Part shown: in pieces, positions 11,175 to 20,792 of the stretch
Layout of the letters: each line of letters starts with the position of its first letter
Numbering within the stretch: the stretch's first letter is position 1
Assembly: GCA_028280065.1 (NCBI GenBank)
Contig: JANQMN010000099.1
Coordinates: 31,541-95,540 of the forward strand
Length of the DNA stretch: 64,000 nucleotides
Direction of reading: 5' to 3'
Origin: Hahella sp.
Lineage (GTDB): Bacteria; Pseudomonadota; Gammaproteobacteria; Pseudomonadales; Oleiphilaceae
Made by a program: the position numbers and the translations under genes
The notes under the pieces: generated by a model
The model's input: the letters and a program-made list of their open reading frames with translations, nothing else
Database searches by the model: none
What the model was told of the DNA's origin: nothing

Positions 11175-11265
11175 GTACTTCATTTCCACCTACCTATTCC
11201 CGACTATAATTAAATGATTCTCTATCCAGGATAACACCCCAGTTCTGTGAAAAGGGAGGAATACT

Positions 11266-13620
11266 ATGGCCAATATCCTCACCAGAACACTATTAATCTT
11301 TTTACTCGTGAGTAACTTCAGCACCAACGCTGCCGAGCTATCTACTTCCAAGCAAATCCAGCAACTATATATCGCGTATCTTGGCCGTGCCGCCGATCCC
11401 GCAGGTCTGGAATATTGGACCGGCGAGGTCGATGCCGGGCTAATCACCTTAGACCAGATCCGCGTTAACCTGGTGAATGAACAGCCGGAATATTTGGAGA
11501 ACTACGGCCAGCTCTCCAATTTTGATTTGACCAATAAGGTCTATGAAAATCTTTTCAACCGCGAAGCGGATGTCGCGGGTCGGGATTATTGGGTCGGTCA
11601 GTTAGATGCCGGGTTGGTATTGCCCGACCAACTGATCATTGCCTTTATCAATGGTGCTTCGGAAGCAGATAAGGTCGTCGTCGCCAATAAACTTTTTGTT
11701 GCCGAATGCTATACCAATAATACTTCTGCCTATTCTGATGAATGGGTGGAGCAACTGTTAACCCAACAAGGCCCGGATGCTGCACTCGATACCTGTCCGG
11801 CTGGAGATTCCGGGGCTGCCGCCAAACGATTTGGCATGGAAGTCGATTCAGAGGAAGTCGCGCTCGATCCCGACGCTTTCTTCAGCAATGCCGCTGCCAA
11901 TGGTATCAACTGGGTGAGCTTGGAAATTTTTACCTTAGACGGCTTAACCCTGCTCGATACGCCTTTACTGACAGACGCCGGGTTTAGCCTCGATACGGAT
12001 TATGGCAATGTTTTCCCGGTAATGCTGAACGCGGCTAAAGCCCACGATATTGAAATTGTGGTGATGCTGGAGGGCATTGGCCATATCGTCGATAACCAAA
12101 AACCTTATGACCCGGTTATTGAACCGGACAAGCTGACGCCAGAAATGGTTAGCGACTTGATTGTTGAAATTGCTTTCCAGGCGCAGCAGGTTGGCGCATC
12201 GGTAGGTGTATCCGAAGAAGCCTTTTCCGAAACCTATATCGACGCGATTGACCAGGCAACAGCCGCGAATATGGTGGAGTATACGCATTTTTTCGATGAT
12301 CCTGCCTGTCGCCCCGACGTACAGTTGTCGGAGGATTACGCCTACTATCCGCGAGATGCGACAAATAACCAGGAGGATAAAGATTATCTTCGGGAGATTA
12401 ATGAACTCGCCAGTTATCTGGGCCAACTAGGACATCTTGATATCATGTTTGGTACGGCTGAATCCTGTGGCGCTGAAAGCGGCGTGGCGACAGCGGGTGG
12501 TTGGGGCTTTGGGGCAAAGACCCACCAAAACATCGCCTTGCTCCGCGCTATTCAATTTGATCCGAAGCTTTATGTATACATCCTGGCGGAAGGTGATGAA
12601 GGGGCAATTTTCCCGGAAGAGATTGATTACATAGACAATTATGATTTCGGCCAATCACTAGTCCCGCTTATTGATGAATTTGGGCAAAAACCCGGTGACA
12701 TCGATAAACCGCTTGCCAATCTGGTTTTGGAAACTCCTTCGGCGGATGCGCCTGAAGATGTGCAGGACTTTTTCAATATTGCCCGACTATCCGGTTCGGT
12801 AATCACCTCTTCCATGCTGGCGGCTGGATTCGATCTCGTGGTGACGGATACTCCCGTTGAAAGTGCGGATCTTTACTATGTGTTGACGGCAGGCGACGTA
12901 TTTGGCGAGAGTGTCGATATGGGCATTGTAGCAGCGAATCTTGTCGATGGTGACACACCGGTCTTTTATCAGATTGTTGGCGCTGCACCTGAAACGGCTA
13001 ATTTTGCCAAAGTTTTTACTGCCCTTGGCTTCGATTCCATTCCTTTCGCAATTGGCAATGAAAATGACTTGTCGACGTTTGAACCGATCCCGGAGTTCGT
13101 TAGCGTTGATTTTGCCAATGGCACAGAACTGATCCGATATGCGGGCTATAGTTTGGAACTCTGGGACATTAACCAGTCGGGTGAATTCACCTTGGGTCAT
13201 TATGTGCACTTGATATCCCCGAACGATGTTGCCGAGGGAACGGAAGTTCTGTATTCCGCTAACACTTCTGCAGATGATGATGGCCTGTTTGATGATGAAA
13301 TCGCTTTGCTGCTCCGCAATGGCCAGGTGCATTTAATCAATGGCGGCTATATTCATCACGCCATGACGGGTCCGCTTGCCAATCTTATGGCTTCACAACC
13401 GATTTATAACAGCGAGAGTTTTGGCTATCTGACTTCCGGACCTGACCGAACCGCATTTTTTACCCCCTATGAAACCGCAATTGATATCAATCTGTTGGGA
13501 GGTAGTCAGGTAACGCAGTTTGATGCGGACGGTAGTCGGCTGACGACGCCGACGGTAGCCATTCAGGGTAATCGGCTAATCGGCACGGTGGGTAAGTTCC
13601 ACTTGGTGGTCGTGAATTAA
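11266..13620 (+). CDS. secreted DUF4214-domain protein with an uncharacterised large C-terminal region
   Basis: 784 residues. The start ATG has a strong AGGGAGGA ribosome site and gives a signal peptide ending near TNAAEL. Residues ~22-165 carry two DUF4214 units (IQQLYIAYLGRAADPAGLEYW and NLFNREADVAGRDYWVG), found in bacterial surface and exported proteins. After ~185 comes a region with barrel-like strand and helix patterns (INWVSLEIFTLDGLTLLD, AKAHDIEIVVMLEGIGHIV, HLDIMFGTAESCG) reminiscent of glycoside-hydrolase or glycosidase-like folds, but I cannot name a family. The last ~250 residues look like a beta-rich module (YSLELWDINQSGEFTLGHY). It lies downstream of the giant secreted protein on the same strand, so a shared extracellular role is possible but inferred. 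Confidence 0.8.
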   Translation: MANILTRTLLIFLLVSNFSTNAAELSTSKQIQQLYIAYLGRAADPAGLEYWTGEVDAGLITLDQIRVNLVNEQPEYLENYGQLSNFDLTNKVYENLFNREADVAGRDYWVGQLDAGLVLPDQLIIAFINGASEADKVVVANKLFVAECYTNNTSAYSDEWVEQLLTQQGPDAALDTCPAGDSGAAAKRFGMEVDSEEVALDPDAFFSNAAANGINWVSLEIFTLDGLTLLDTPLLTDAGFSLDTDYGNVFPVMLNAAKAHDIEIVVMLEGIGHIVDNQKPYDPVIEPDKLTPEMVSDLIVEIAFQAQQVGASVGVSEEAFSETYIDAIDQATAANMVEYTHFFDDPACRPDVQLSEDYAYYPRDATNNQEDKDYLREINELASYLGQLGHLDIMFGTAESCGAESGVATAGGWGFGAKTHQNIALLRAIQFDPKLYVYILAEGDEGAIFPEEIDYIDNYDFGQSLVPLIDEFGQKPGDIDKPLANLVLETPSADAPEDVQDFFNIARLSGSVITSSMLAAGFDLVVTDTPVESADLYYVLTAGDVFGESVDMGIVAANLVDGDTPVFYQIVGAAPETANFAKVFTALGFDSIPFAIGNENDLSTFEPIPEFVSVDFANGTELIRYAGYSLELWDINQSGEFTLGHYVHLISPNDVAEGTEVLYSANTSADDDGLFDDEIALLLRNGQVHLINGGYIHHAMTGPLANLMASQPIYNSESFGYLTSGPDRTAFFTPYETAIDINLLGGSQVTQFDADGSRLTTPTVAIQGNRLIGTVGKFHLVVVN

Positions 13621-13711
13621 GAAATGGTTTTTATTGCCTTTGAGTTAGTGGTCTATCGGAAATACTCTGCGTTAGGCAAATATTGGGTTCCTCTTGAAAG
13701 GGAAATCAGTC

Positions 13712-13737
13712 GCGCCCCTGCTTTGCTGCAGGAGCGC
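13712..13737. terminator. bidirectional hairpin between converging genes
   Basis: GCGCCCCTGC-tttgct-GCAGGAGCGC pairs with one mismatch between the convergent DUF4214 gene and rsgA. It is followed by AAAAGTTTT on the plus side. Position and pairing suggest a shared terminator, although the T-tract is poor on both strands. Confidence 0.4.
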
Positions 13738-13745
13738 AAAAGTTT

Positions 13746-14813
13746 TCAACCCTCCAGTTTTAGTTTTTTGTACTGGCGAATATGCCGGCTGATATCCTTG
13801 CCCCATTTTTCCCTGGCCTTTTTCCGCTCAAACTTCGTTTGACTGGCTTGATCGGCTTCCGCTTGCAGTTTTCGATAGCTCTGCCAACGGCGCAGTTCCA
13901 GATTCCCGGATTCAATAGCGGCCTCGACGGCACAGCCTCTATCTCCGGAGTGCCGGCAGTTGTTGAATTTACAGCCCGTCATCAGTTCCTCGATATCGCT
14001 GAATAGCGCTGAGACACCTGCCGCATCGTCGTTTAGCCGGAGTTCCCGCATGCCTGGGGTATCCAGTACCCAGCCGCCGTCGGGAATACGAAACATACAG
14101 CGGTCGGTGGTGGTATGGCGTCCCTTGGCATCATCTTCGCGAATTCCCTGTGTTGCCTGGCGCTGCTGTCCGAGCAGTGCATTGGTCAATGTGGACTTCC
14201 CGACGCCGGATGAACCCAGGAATGCAATAGTTTGCCCAGTCCCTGTCCAAGGTGATAACAGTTTTGGAATATCCCCCTGTAACGCATCCACTTTTAGGAC
14301 CGGAACATCTCTATGCAGGCGTTGCGCCTGCTCGATGTATTGATCCGCATTGTCGGTTAAATCGGCTTTGGTCAGTAAGATGACGGAGGTTATGTCGGCG
14401 GCCATGACAAGGCTTAAATAGCGTTCCAACCGTGAAAGATTAAAGTCCTTGTTACAGGAAGAAACGATAAATAGCGTATCAATATTGGCCGCGATTAACT
14501 GGGTATAGGCATTGGTGCCGGCGGCAGTTCTCTGCAGCAGATTAATGCGGTCCAATAGCCGTAAAGGCCTGTCAGTACCCTGCTCCATCCATAGCCAGTC
14601 GCCTGTGGTCGGCCGGAATTCCGTGTCCTTTGCGGCCATCGTGCCGGAAAGACCAATCTGTCTTCCACCCGTTGTAGTGGAGATATGCAGCTGGTCGCGG
14701 TAGACAGCATCGACTCGTGCGGCAAAGCCTGTTTCCAGCTCTTCCAGCGTAACTTGCTGTTGTAAAAATGGGCGCCATCCCAGTTCGGGCAGCGTAAATT
14801 TTTGATTACTCAA
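13746..14813 (-). CDS. rsgA: ribosome small subunit-dependent GTPase A (circularly permuted)
   Basis: 355 residues, normal length. An N-terminal OB-like domain is followed by the permuted GTPase core: G4-type LTKADL precedes the Walker A GSSGVGKSTLTNALLG, then DTPGMRE (G3). The C-terminal zinc knuckle CKFNNCRHSGDRGC is intact. RsgA checks maturation of the 30S subunit near the decoding centre. The N-terminus (LPELGWRPFLQQQ) is of the second RsgA/YloQ-like subtype often found as a paralogue, so another copy may exist elsewhere in the genome. The family is certain; paralogue status is inference. Confidence 0.95.
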   Translation of the reverse strand: MSNQKFTLPELGWRPFLQQQVTLEELETGFAARVDAVYRDQLHISTTTGGRQIGLSGTMAAKDTEFRPTTGDWLWMEQGTDRPLRLLDRINLLQRTAAGTNAYTQLIAANIDTLFIVSSCNKDFNLSRLERYLSLVMAADITSVILLTKADLTDNADQYIEQAQRLHRDVPVLKVDALQGDIPKLLSPWTGTGQTIAFLGSSGVGKSTLTNALLGQQRQATQGIREDDAKGRHTTTDRCMFRIPDGGWVLDTPGMRELRLNDDAAGVSALFSDIEELMTGCKFNNCRHSGDRGCAVEAAIESGNLELRRWQSYRKLQAEADQASQTKFERKKAREKWGKDISRHIRQYKKLKLEG

Positions 14814-14953
14814 TGGTTTAACCCTTCAGTAAAGTAGTACTTCGGGTTATGTAAGGCATAACCCAGTGAATTAGACTGATCTAATTACCGGGGAAAGAAA
14901 GGAGAGAATTGGTTGAGGTTAGGAAGTAATTTAGTGAATCGACCTATGAATTC

Positions 14954-14998
14954 TTACCGTTCTTTCACCGGTGTGAACACATCATCTACAAACGTCAT
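14954..14998 (-). other. 14-codon ORF with a strong ribosome site
   Basis: On the minus strand a textbook AGAGGAGACC site precedes an ATG by about 5 bases and opens MTFVDDVFTPVKER then stop. It lies 140 bases upstream of rsgA in a gap that is otherwise featureless (14814-15149). It may be a leader peptide, a microprotein or the stub of a lost gene; nothing decides between these. Confidence 0.25.
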
Positions 14999-15149
14999 AG
15001 TTGGTCTCCTCTGAGATATGATAGAGCCCTAAGTCTGCGCCTAGTGCGTTTAAAATTCAAGCCCCTGGATTCTGTCCAATAACAATCGGCTATTCTTCTA
15101 TAAGAATGTGAAGTAGTCTTTTACGCGAAATGTTTTGTCTTGGGAACCG

Positions 15150-15443
15150 ATGAATACCGTTAGAGAATTTTTCAGCGTCATTCTTTTTGCCGCTGGCGTT
15201 TTTTTACTCTTGCAAATTCTGACCGATGGATTTAGCTGGGTTTATGTTTCGGGCAGCGCTGTCTGTTTTGTCTTGGCATACCTTATATGGCCAAGTAAAA
15301 AACGTGGTCAACGTCAGGAGTCTAACTGGTTTCTGGATATACTGGAGTTTGTTATTGAGTTACCGATTGAAATTATCGTGAACTCCTTTCGATTGTTGGC
15401 AAGACTGGTTAAGAGTAAAGACGGTTTTGACATTGATCTCTAA
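15150..15443 (+). CDS. small membrane protein of unknown function
   Basis: 97 residues from ATG 15150 (the track starts at TTG 15135, five codons earlier). Two hydrophobic segments lie close to the N-terminus (FFSVILFAAGVFLLLQIL and WVYVSGSAVCFVLAYLIW), followed by a basic loop KKRGQRQ and an amphipathic tail (FVIELPIEIIVNSFRLLARL). It is therefore probably a two-pass inner membrane protein with a cytoplasmic tail. I do not recognise the family. It stands alone between rsgA and the response regulator. Confidence 0.6.
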   Translation: MNTVREFFSVILFAAGVFLLLQILTDGFSWVYVSGSAVCFVLAYLIWPSKKRGQRQESNWFLDILEFVIELPIEIIVNSFRLLARLVKSKDGFDIDL

Positions 15444-15517
15444 GCCCAATTGATCCACCAACGGCGGTAAGGATTATTCCTTCCTACTAAAACTCGTCTG
15501 CCCCTGGATTGGCGTTA

Positions 15518-15747
15518 TCATAATCGTCTGCTTGAAATGTTTTCTGAGTATTCTTTCGGAACCAGAACCTGATAATTCAGCTCTAGCTGTAATAGCTTCC
15601 CCCATTTATTGTTTTCCTCTTCTAGAAACTGAGAAGGTTTTGCAGCGGAAAGACACCATTTAGCATAAACAGTATGGTTCCCGCGATCAGCACTCTGGAA
15701 GAAATATACGCACATAACTCAATAAACTTTATCGTAACTTTTTTCAT
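15518..15747 (-). pseudogene. possible frameshifted small membrane-protein gene
   Basis: Minus-strand reading from ATG 15747 gives MKKVTIKFIELCAYISSR and a hydrophobic stretch ending in NLLSF, then a stop at 15622. In the next frame the same region runs on as FLEEENNKWGKLLQLE to 15518. A single shift near 15630 would join an N-terminal membrane segment to a hydrophilic tail in one protein of about 75 residues. No family recognised. The rest of the 15444-16082 gap shows nothing convincing. Confidence 0.3.
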
Positions 15748-16082
15748 AACTGGCTCCGGAAAAATATCTTATATGCCAACTCTTGCAAGGGTTAATCCGG
15801 AATTTCGTGTCGAGTGAACGGTGTCACTCAATTTACGAGAGCGGGTTCACTAAAATTCTAGCTCAAGACTCGTGGGGAGAAGCTTATCTTATTGAAAAAT
15901 ATGAAATATTTACGAATGTAAAATGTTTGTTAAATGCAGGTTTTGCCTGGTTAAGAAATTATCTGGCGTTGTGATCTAGTTAAAAAACTACCACTTTTTG
16001 TCTCTCAGGTGACCCAGATGGTCCATTGCCATGGCGTAGCGCCATGTTAATCAAAGAATGTTACAGCAGCGCCAGATGCCGT

Positions 16083-16751
16083 TTACTCGTCGCTCGATTG
16101 GGAATCTTGCTCGCGTTTATCCAGTTGGAGTCGCGATGCCAATATAACTGCCTGGGTGCGATTGGTAACATTGAGGCGGCGAAAAATATTGGTCATGTGG
16201 GCTTTCACCGTAGCTTCCGTTATTCCAAGCTCATAGGCAATTTGCTTATTTAACCAGCCTTCGGCCACATGGCATAAGACTTTGTATTGCTGAGGCGTTA
16301 ATGAAGCAACCCGGTTGGCAAGTTCCAATTCTTCGGCATCCAGCCGGCGCAGCCGATTGCGAAATGAATCCGGCAGCCACTGATCGCCCTCCAGAACTGC
16401 ATTAATTGCCGTTGTGAGTTGTTCTGAGGTTGCTGATTTGGGGATGAAGGCTGCTGCTCCATAACCCATTGCTTTACTCACCACTTCCAGTTCTTCCGTG
16501 GCGGAAACGATGGCAATCGGTAGACTGGGAAACTGCTGGCGCAGAGATGCCAAGCCATATAACTCATAGCTTCCCGGCATATTGAGATCCAACAGTAAGA
16601 TATCGGTATCCGAATGATTACCTAGTGCTTCGAGTGTTTCCTCAAAGTTTCCGCTCTCGATGATAACCGCTTGATGAAAGGACTTTTTCAAGCGACCTAC
16701 CAGAGCTTCGCGAAAGAGCGGATGGTCGTCGGCAATGATGAATTTAGTCAT
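16083..16751 (-). CDS. LuxR/NarL-family response regulator, CrbR/ErdR-like
   Basis: 222 residues from the ATG giving MTKFIIADDHPLF; the upstream ATG at 16808 adds 19 residues unlike a receiver domain. Receiver domain at ~1-120 with acidic pocket ADDH, phospho-acceptor LLLDLNMPGS and the conserved Lys in IPKSA. C-terminal LuxR helix-turn-helix at ~150-210 (LTPQQYKVLCHVAEG, ITEATVKAHMTNIFRRL). It lies 126 bases downstream of acs on the same strand. CrbS/CrbR in Vibrio and Pseudomonas and ErdR in Pseudomonas control acs, so this is the likely acs regulator; the cognate kinase is not in the window. Confidence 0.88.
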   Translation of the reverse strand: MTKFIIADDHPLFREALVGRLKKSFHQAVIIESGNFEETLEALGNHSDTDILLLDLNMPGSYELYGLASLRQQFPSLPIAIVSATEELEVVSKAMGYGAAAFIPKSATSEQLTTAINAVLEGDQWLPDSFRNRLRRLDAEELELANRVASLTPQQYKVLCHVAEGWLNKQIAYELGITEATVKAHMTNIFRRLNVTNRTQAVILASRLQLDKREQDSQSSDE

Positions 16752-16877
16752 AACGGCCTGAGTTGTTATTTTCCTGAAAGCATATATCAGAGACTGGGTA
16801 TCGTCCATGACACCCGGGCAAATAAATGCTTAACACGACCAGCGGGACTTTAAATACTTTTGGTTGTGCCGCCTTCT

Positions 16878-18818
16878 CTATACGGCCATGCGCTGCTCTA
16901 TCAGGTCATCAACGACGGATGGATCGGCAAGCGTTGAGGTATCGCCAAGTTGATCGGATTCGTTACAGGCAATCTTGCGCAAGATCCTGCGCATGATTTT
17001 ACCGGAGCGGGTTTTCGGTAAACCGCGGGTCCATTGAATTTGATCCGGGGTGGCAATTGGACTCAGCTCCGTGCGGACTTTCTTAATCAGCTCTTTGGTT
17101 AGTTCGTCGTTAACCGGAATGTTCTCCCGAGGGGTGACGTACACATAAATGCCTTGCCCTTTGAGATCATGAGGGAAACCAACGACGGCCGCTTCGGCGA
17201 TACTCGGATGCGCGACCAAACAACTTTCTATTTCAGCAGTGCCCAGACGATGACCGGCGACATTCAGTACATCGTCCATACGGCCGGTGATCCAGAAATA
17301 GCCGTCTTCATCCATCCGTGCGCCATCGCCACTGAAGTACATTTCTTCGAAGGTACTGAAGTAGGTTTGTTCAAAACGCGGATGATCGCCATACACCGTG
17401 CGCATTTGGCCCGGCCAGGAATCGAGAATAACAAGAGCGCCCTCTGCCTGACCCGCCAGGAGTTTACCTTCGGTATCCACAAGAGCAGGACGGATACCGA
17501 AAAACGGACGGGTAGCAGATCCTGGTTTAAGCGGTGTTGCGCCAGGCAGGGGCGTAATCATGACACCGCCGGTTTCCGTTTGCCACCAGGTATCAATTAC
17601 CCGGCAGCGATTATTACCGAACTTGTCATTAAACCAATTCCAAGCCTCCGGATTAATCGGTTCTCCGGCAGTTGCCAATATCTTTAAGCTAATTCTTTCG
17701 CTGCTGGCGATGGCTTCGTCGCCACTGGCCATCAGAGCGCGAATTGCGGTCGGAGCAGTATAGAAAGCGTTGACTTGATACTTGTCGACTATCTCACCGA
17801 AACGACCGATGGTCGGATGGCTGGGAACGCCCTCGAACATCACGTTGGTCGCGCCGTTTAGAAGCGGCGCATAGACCACATAGGTGTGGCCGGTAATCCA
17901 GCCGACATCGGCTCCGCACCAGTACACTTCGCCTGGTTGATAATCGAAAATGTATTGATGGGTGATTGCCGCATATACCAGGTAACCACCGGTAGTGTGC
18001 AGGACACCTTTGGGTTTTCCCGTGGAACCGGAGGTATAAAGAATAAAAAGCGGATCTTCGGCATTCATTACTTCCGGTTCGCAATCTGTACTTTGGGTAC
18101 TGACCAACTCGGAGTAACTCAGGTCGCGATCCGAAGTGGCTACCTCAGCGCCGGTATGCTCTACCACCAGTACTTTTCTGACGGTATCTGTTCCGCGCAT
18201 GTCGAGAGCAAGGTCGACATTGCGTTTCAGAGGTACGGTACGGCCGCCGCGCAACCCTTCATCGGCGGTGATCACCATCGACGCCTCGCTGTCTTTGATC
18301 CGATCGGCGATGGCATTGGGCGAAAATCCGGCAAAAATCACCGAATGAATTGCGCCGATGCGAGCGCAGGCCAACATGCTGAATACCGCTTCCGGAATCA
18401 TTGGTAGATAGATAATTACCCGACCGCCTTTTGAGACGCCTAATGACTTAAGTGCATTGGCCAGCTTGCAGGTTTGCTCGTACAGTTGCCGATAGGTGAT
18501 GGTTCTGCCTTCGCCCGGAGAATCCGGTTCCCAATGAAACGCTACCTGGTCGGCTTTCGCTGGGAGGTGCCGGTCAATACAGTTGTAACAGGCGTTGAGC
18601 GCGCCGTCTTCGAACCATTTGATACTCACCTTACCTCTGGTGAAGGAAGTATTTTTTACTTTGGCGAAAGGTTCATACCAGGATATTCGCTGAGCTTCGC
18701 GGCGCCAGAAAGCATCAGGATCGTTGACGGATTCCTGATATAAGCGCATGTAGGTTTCTTGGTCGAGAGTGGACTTCTCTGCGGCATTGTCTGTTGTTGT
18801 ATTGAGCGCGACGGACAT
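16878..18818 (-). CDS. acs: acetyl-CoA synthetase (AMP-forming)
   Basis: 646 residues, standard length. Converts acetate, ATP and CoA to acetyl-CoA in the cytoplasm. Signatures include the P-loop [19 protein letters not shown], the tryptophan-gate region ([10 protein letters not shown]), the hinge and C-terminal domain [20 protein letters not shown], and the acetylation-site motif [20 protein letters not shown] 18818 is preceded by GGAGAGTAACC, a good ribosome site. The neighbouring LuxR-type regulator supports control by carbon or acetate status. Confidence 0.97.
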   Translation of the reverse strand: MSVALNTTTDNAAEKSTLDQETYMRLYQESVNDPDAFWRREAQRISWYEPFAKVKNTSFTRGKVSIKWFEDGALNACYNCIDRHLPAKADQVAFHWEPDSPGEGRTITYRQLYEQTCKLANALKSLGVSKGGRVIIYLPMIPEAVFSMLACARIGAIHSVIFAGFSPNAIADRIKDSEASMVITADEGLRGGRTVPLKRNVDLALDMRGTDTVRKVLVVEHTGAEVATSDRDLSYSELVSTQSTDCEPEVMNAEDPLFILYTSGSTGKPKGVLHTTGGYLVYAAITHQYIFDYQPGEVYWCGADVGWITGHTYVVYAPLLNGATNVMFEGVPSHPTIGRFGEIVDKYQVNAFYTAPTAIRALMASGDEAIASSERISLKILATAGEPINPEAWNWFNDKFGNNRCRVIDTWWQTETGGVMITPLPGATPLKPGSATRPFFGIRPALVDTEGKLLAGQAEGALVILDSWPGQMRTVYGDHPRFEQTYFSTFEEMYFSGDGARMDEDGYFWITGRMDDVLNVAGHRLGTAEIESCLVAHPSIAEAAVVGFPHDLKGQGIYVYVTPRENIPVNDELTKELIKKVRTELSPIATPDQIQWTRGLPKTRSGKIMRRILRKIACNESDQLGDTSTLADPSVVDDLIEQRMAV

Positions 18819-18838
18819 GGTTACTCTCCAATGGTCAA

Positions 18839-19204
18839 GTTAAACTCACTTTTATTGTTGGAGAGTTACGGGCTTTGCAGTTAGTAGACTATGGTCGATC
18901 CGAGCCTGAATCCATGAGTAAAATCGACTAAAGTTGTACCAAAACTAAGCTGTTGGAAGCACTTTTCATTGCCTTAGCTGCCATAATGAAATCTACTATG
19001 GCTGGTCTGAAATTGTGTTAAATCACAAGTTAATCCAAAGGTTGGCAATACAGAAATAAAGCCAAGTCCAGATGTGTGAAGAAGACAAGTTGTAACCTTA
19101 TGGTTTGAAAGGGCAAATGGTTGACATGCCAGGCTAGAGAAGCTAAGTAATTTAGACGGCAACCAATTCGCCATTTCCCAGCTAAATCTTTGGAGTAGGT
19201 TCTC
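18839..19204. other. divergent intergenic region between acs and the TonB-family gene
   Basis: 366 bases holding the promoters of two divergently transcribed genes. The two track ORFs here (minus, 66 codons each) overlap each other in different frames and look like chance. No clear operator palindrome was found. Confidence 0.6.
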
Positions 19205-20422
19205 ATGTTTCGATTAATGGCACCGGCCATTTTTCTTCTAGTGATTTCAAGTCTTTCTCATGCAGAGCTGACATTGAATGGCTTATCGACATATCAGCAA
19301 CTGAGTAGAGAATACTATTTGATAGCTTTTGAAACAGAAAAACCTGTTAGTGATGAGCAACAGATTTTTCACTCTACAATGGCTAAACGATTGGAGTTAC
19401 GAATCTCCAGGGAAAGATGGACCCCGAATAGTTTCTCAGCACTATGGATTCGGGATTTCTCGATAGGCAACGACCTTAAGTCTGATCCAGCATTGGCAGA
19501 AAAACTGCTGAAATTTGCATACTATCCTGCAAGAAGTTTAAGGAAGGGCGACACATTTTCAATCGAATACACACCAGGAACCGGGACATCCATTAAGTTA
19601 AACAATGCTGAGATTATCAGTACCAAGGATGATGAAGTCTTTAATGCCTTTGCAAATATTTGGCTGGGTAAATTACCACCGTCCCGAAAACTTAAAGAGG
19701 AACTACTCGCTGCAGGTGGTGTCAGTACAGACCTGGTTTATCGCTTTTATGATTTGGTGATTAGCCCCGAGAGAATAGAAATCGTGAAAAACTGGGAAGC
19801 CGAAGAACAGCAGAAGCTACTCGCCCAGAAACGGCAACGAGAGATTGCTAAAAAGAAAGCTATAGAAGCTGCAGCTTTGGCAAAGCGACAGGAAGAAGAG
19901 AAAAAACGCCTAGTAGCTTTAGAGTCGGCGAAAAAGAAGGAAGAAGAGCTAGCCAAAATGCGTGCAAAGGAGGAAGCCGCAGCCTTGGCTATCGCACAAC
20001 AGATAGAGACCAACAAAGCATCACAGAATTTGGAAACTGCCCAGGAAACGAAACCTGCTAATACCCAAATCAGTGATAGTCAAAAGCTAGAAGAGCAAAA
20101 GGAAATCGTGCTGGCAATGCCAGAGGCAGATGCCTCTGATTTGATTAGTGTTCAAGATGCAGAGGCAATTTACAGAGTAGAGCCAGATTATCCTTACAAA
20201 GCCGCCCGTGAAGGCAAAGAAGGATATGTGCAGCTCGCCTATACTGTGACTGAAACAGGTACTGTGGAAAACATTTTTGTGGTTGATTCCAAGCCAAAAC
20301 GTGTCTTTGAAAAAGAGGCAATCAAGGCTTTAAGTCAGTGGAAATATAAACCAAGAATGGAGGATGGTATTGGTGTAAAACAGTCGGACATGCAGGTTAA
20401 ACTGGTGTTTAGCCTGAACTGA
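19205..20422 (+). CDS. periplasmic chalcone-isomerase-like / coiled-coil / TonB C-terminal fusion
   Basis: 405 residues. Signal peptide MFRLMAPAIFLLVISSLSHA. Residues ~22-170 match the bacterial chalcone-isomerase-like fold (Chalcone_3 type): LTLNGLSTYQQLSREYYLIA, RLELRISRERWTPNSFSALW and LNNAEI..., ending in an ALW/GKLPPS pattern. Residues ~195-270 are an Ala/Glu/Lys-rich coiled coil (AKKKAIEAAALAKRQEEEKK), as in TonB/TolA linkers. Residues ~320-405 are a TonB C-terminal domain (YPYKAAREGKEGYVQLAYTV, ALSQWKYKPRM). There is no N-terminal TonB-type membrane anchor; the signal peptide looks cleavable, so this is likely a periplasmic TonB-box or envelope-binding protein rather than a true energy transducer. 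Confidence 0.8.
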   Translation: MFRLMAPAIFLLVISSLSHAELTLNGLSTYQQLSREYYLIAFETEKPVSDEQQIFHSTMAKRLELRISRERWTPNSFSALWIRDFSIGNDLKSDPALAEKLLKFAYYPARSLRKGDTFSIEYTPGTGTSIKLNNAEIISTKDDEVFNAFANIWLGKLPPSRKLKEELLAAGGVSTDLVYRFYDLVISPERIEIVKNWEAEEQQKLLAQKRQREIAKKKAIEAAALAKRQEEEKKRLVALESAKKKEEELAKMRAKEEAAALAIAQQIETNKASQNLETAQETKPANTQISDSQKLEEQKEIVLAMPEADASDLISVQDAEAIYRVEPDYPYKAAREGKEGYVQLAYTVTETGTVENIFVVDSKPKRVFEKEAIKALSQWKYKPRMEDGIGVKQSDMQVKLVFSLN

Positions 20423-20491
20423 TACAACAGACAAATAGAGCACAGTATGGATTGTAAGAACAAAGCCTACAAAGGAACTGGAATAAATCAC

Positions 20492-20509
20492 GACAAAGAA
20501 GACTTTGTC
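20492..20509 (+). terminator. possible hairpin after the TonB-family gene
   Basis: GACAAAG-aaga-CTTTGTC, a 7-bp perfect stem 70 bases past the stop, with no T-run after it. Weak evidence for a terminator. Confidence 0.25.
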
Positions 20510-20591
20510 GGCGAGCGATTTAAGTATCTACATCGATGGCAATGGGTGCTGAGGTTAGTGATAAGTCTTGGTGTTTGTTGATTCCACAGTA

Positions 20592-20672
20592 ATCGATTCT
20601 GGCAATCAATAGCTCACCAGAGCGAGGAAAAATCCCAGTAAGCGCCCTGATGTTGACCTGGTTGGTAGCAAA
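20592..20672 (-). pseudogene. fragment of a duplicated histidine phosphatase gene
   Basis: 81 bases match 25795-25875, inside the 3' part of the intact histidine phosphatase gene, at about 91 percent (7 differences by eye) and on the same strand. Translated, it reads TNQVNIRALTGIFPRSGELL where the intact gene reads THQVNITALTGIFPRSGELL, so the conserved His is lost. Only the C-terminal segment is present. The rest of the 20423-20792 gap holds no supported gene. Confidence 0.8.
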
Positions 20673-20792
20673 ATTCATCAATTCATTAAGGGTGACGCCA
20701 AAGCGGTTTTGTTGTACGGTTATATGCTGTACAGTTTAAAGTTACTTGATACTCTAAAACGAACCACTAACAATTGTGAAAGAGGGGTGACA

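Noticed and set aside
12787-13332. 181-codon minus-strand ORF inside the DUF4214 gene
   Set aside because: Antisense shadow; the plus frame has a signal peptide, ribosome site and domains.
13624-13842. 72-codon plus ORF after the DUF4214 gene
   Set aside because: Overlaps the end of rsgA on the other strand, no ribosome site or motif.
17154-18407. Plus-strand ORFs of 177 and 173 codons inside acs
   Set aside because: Antisense shadows of a certain gene.
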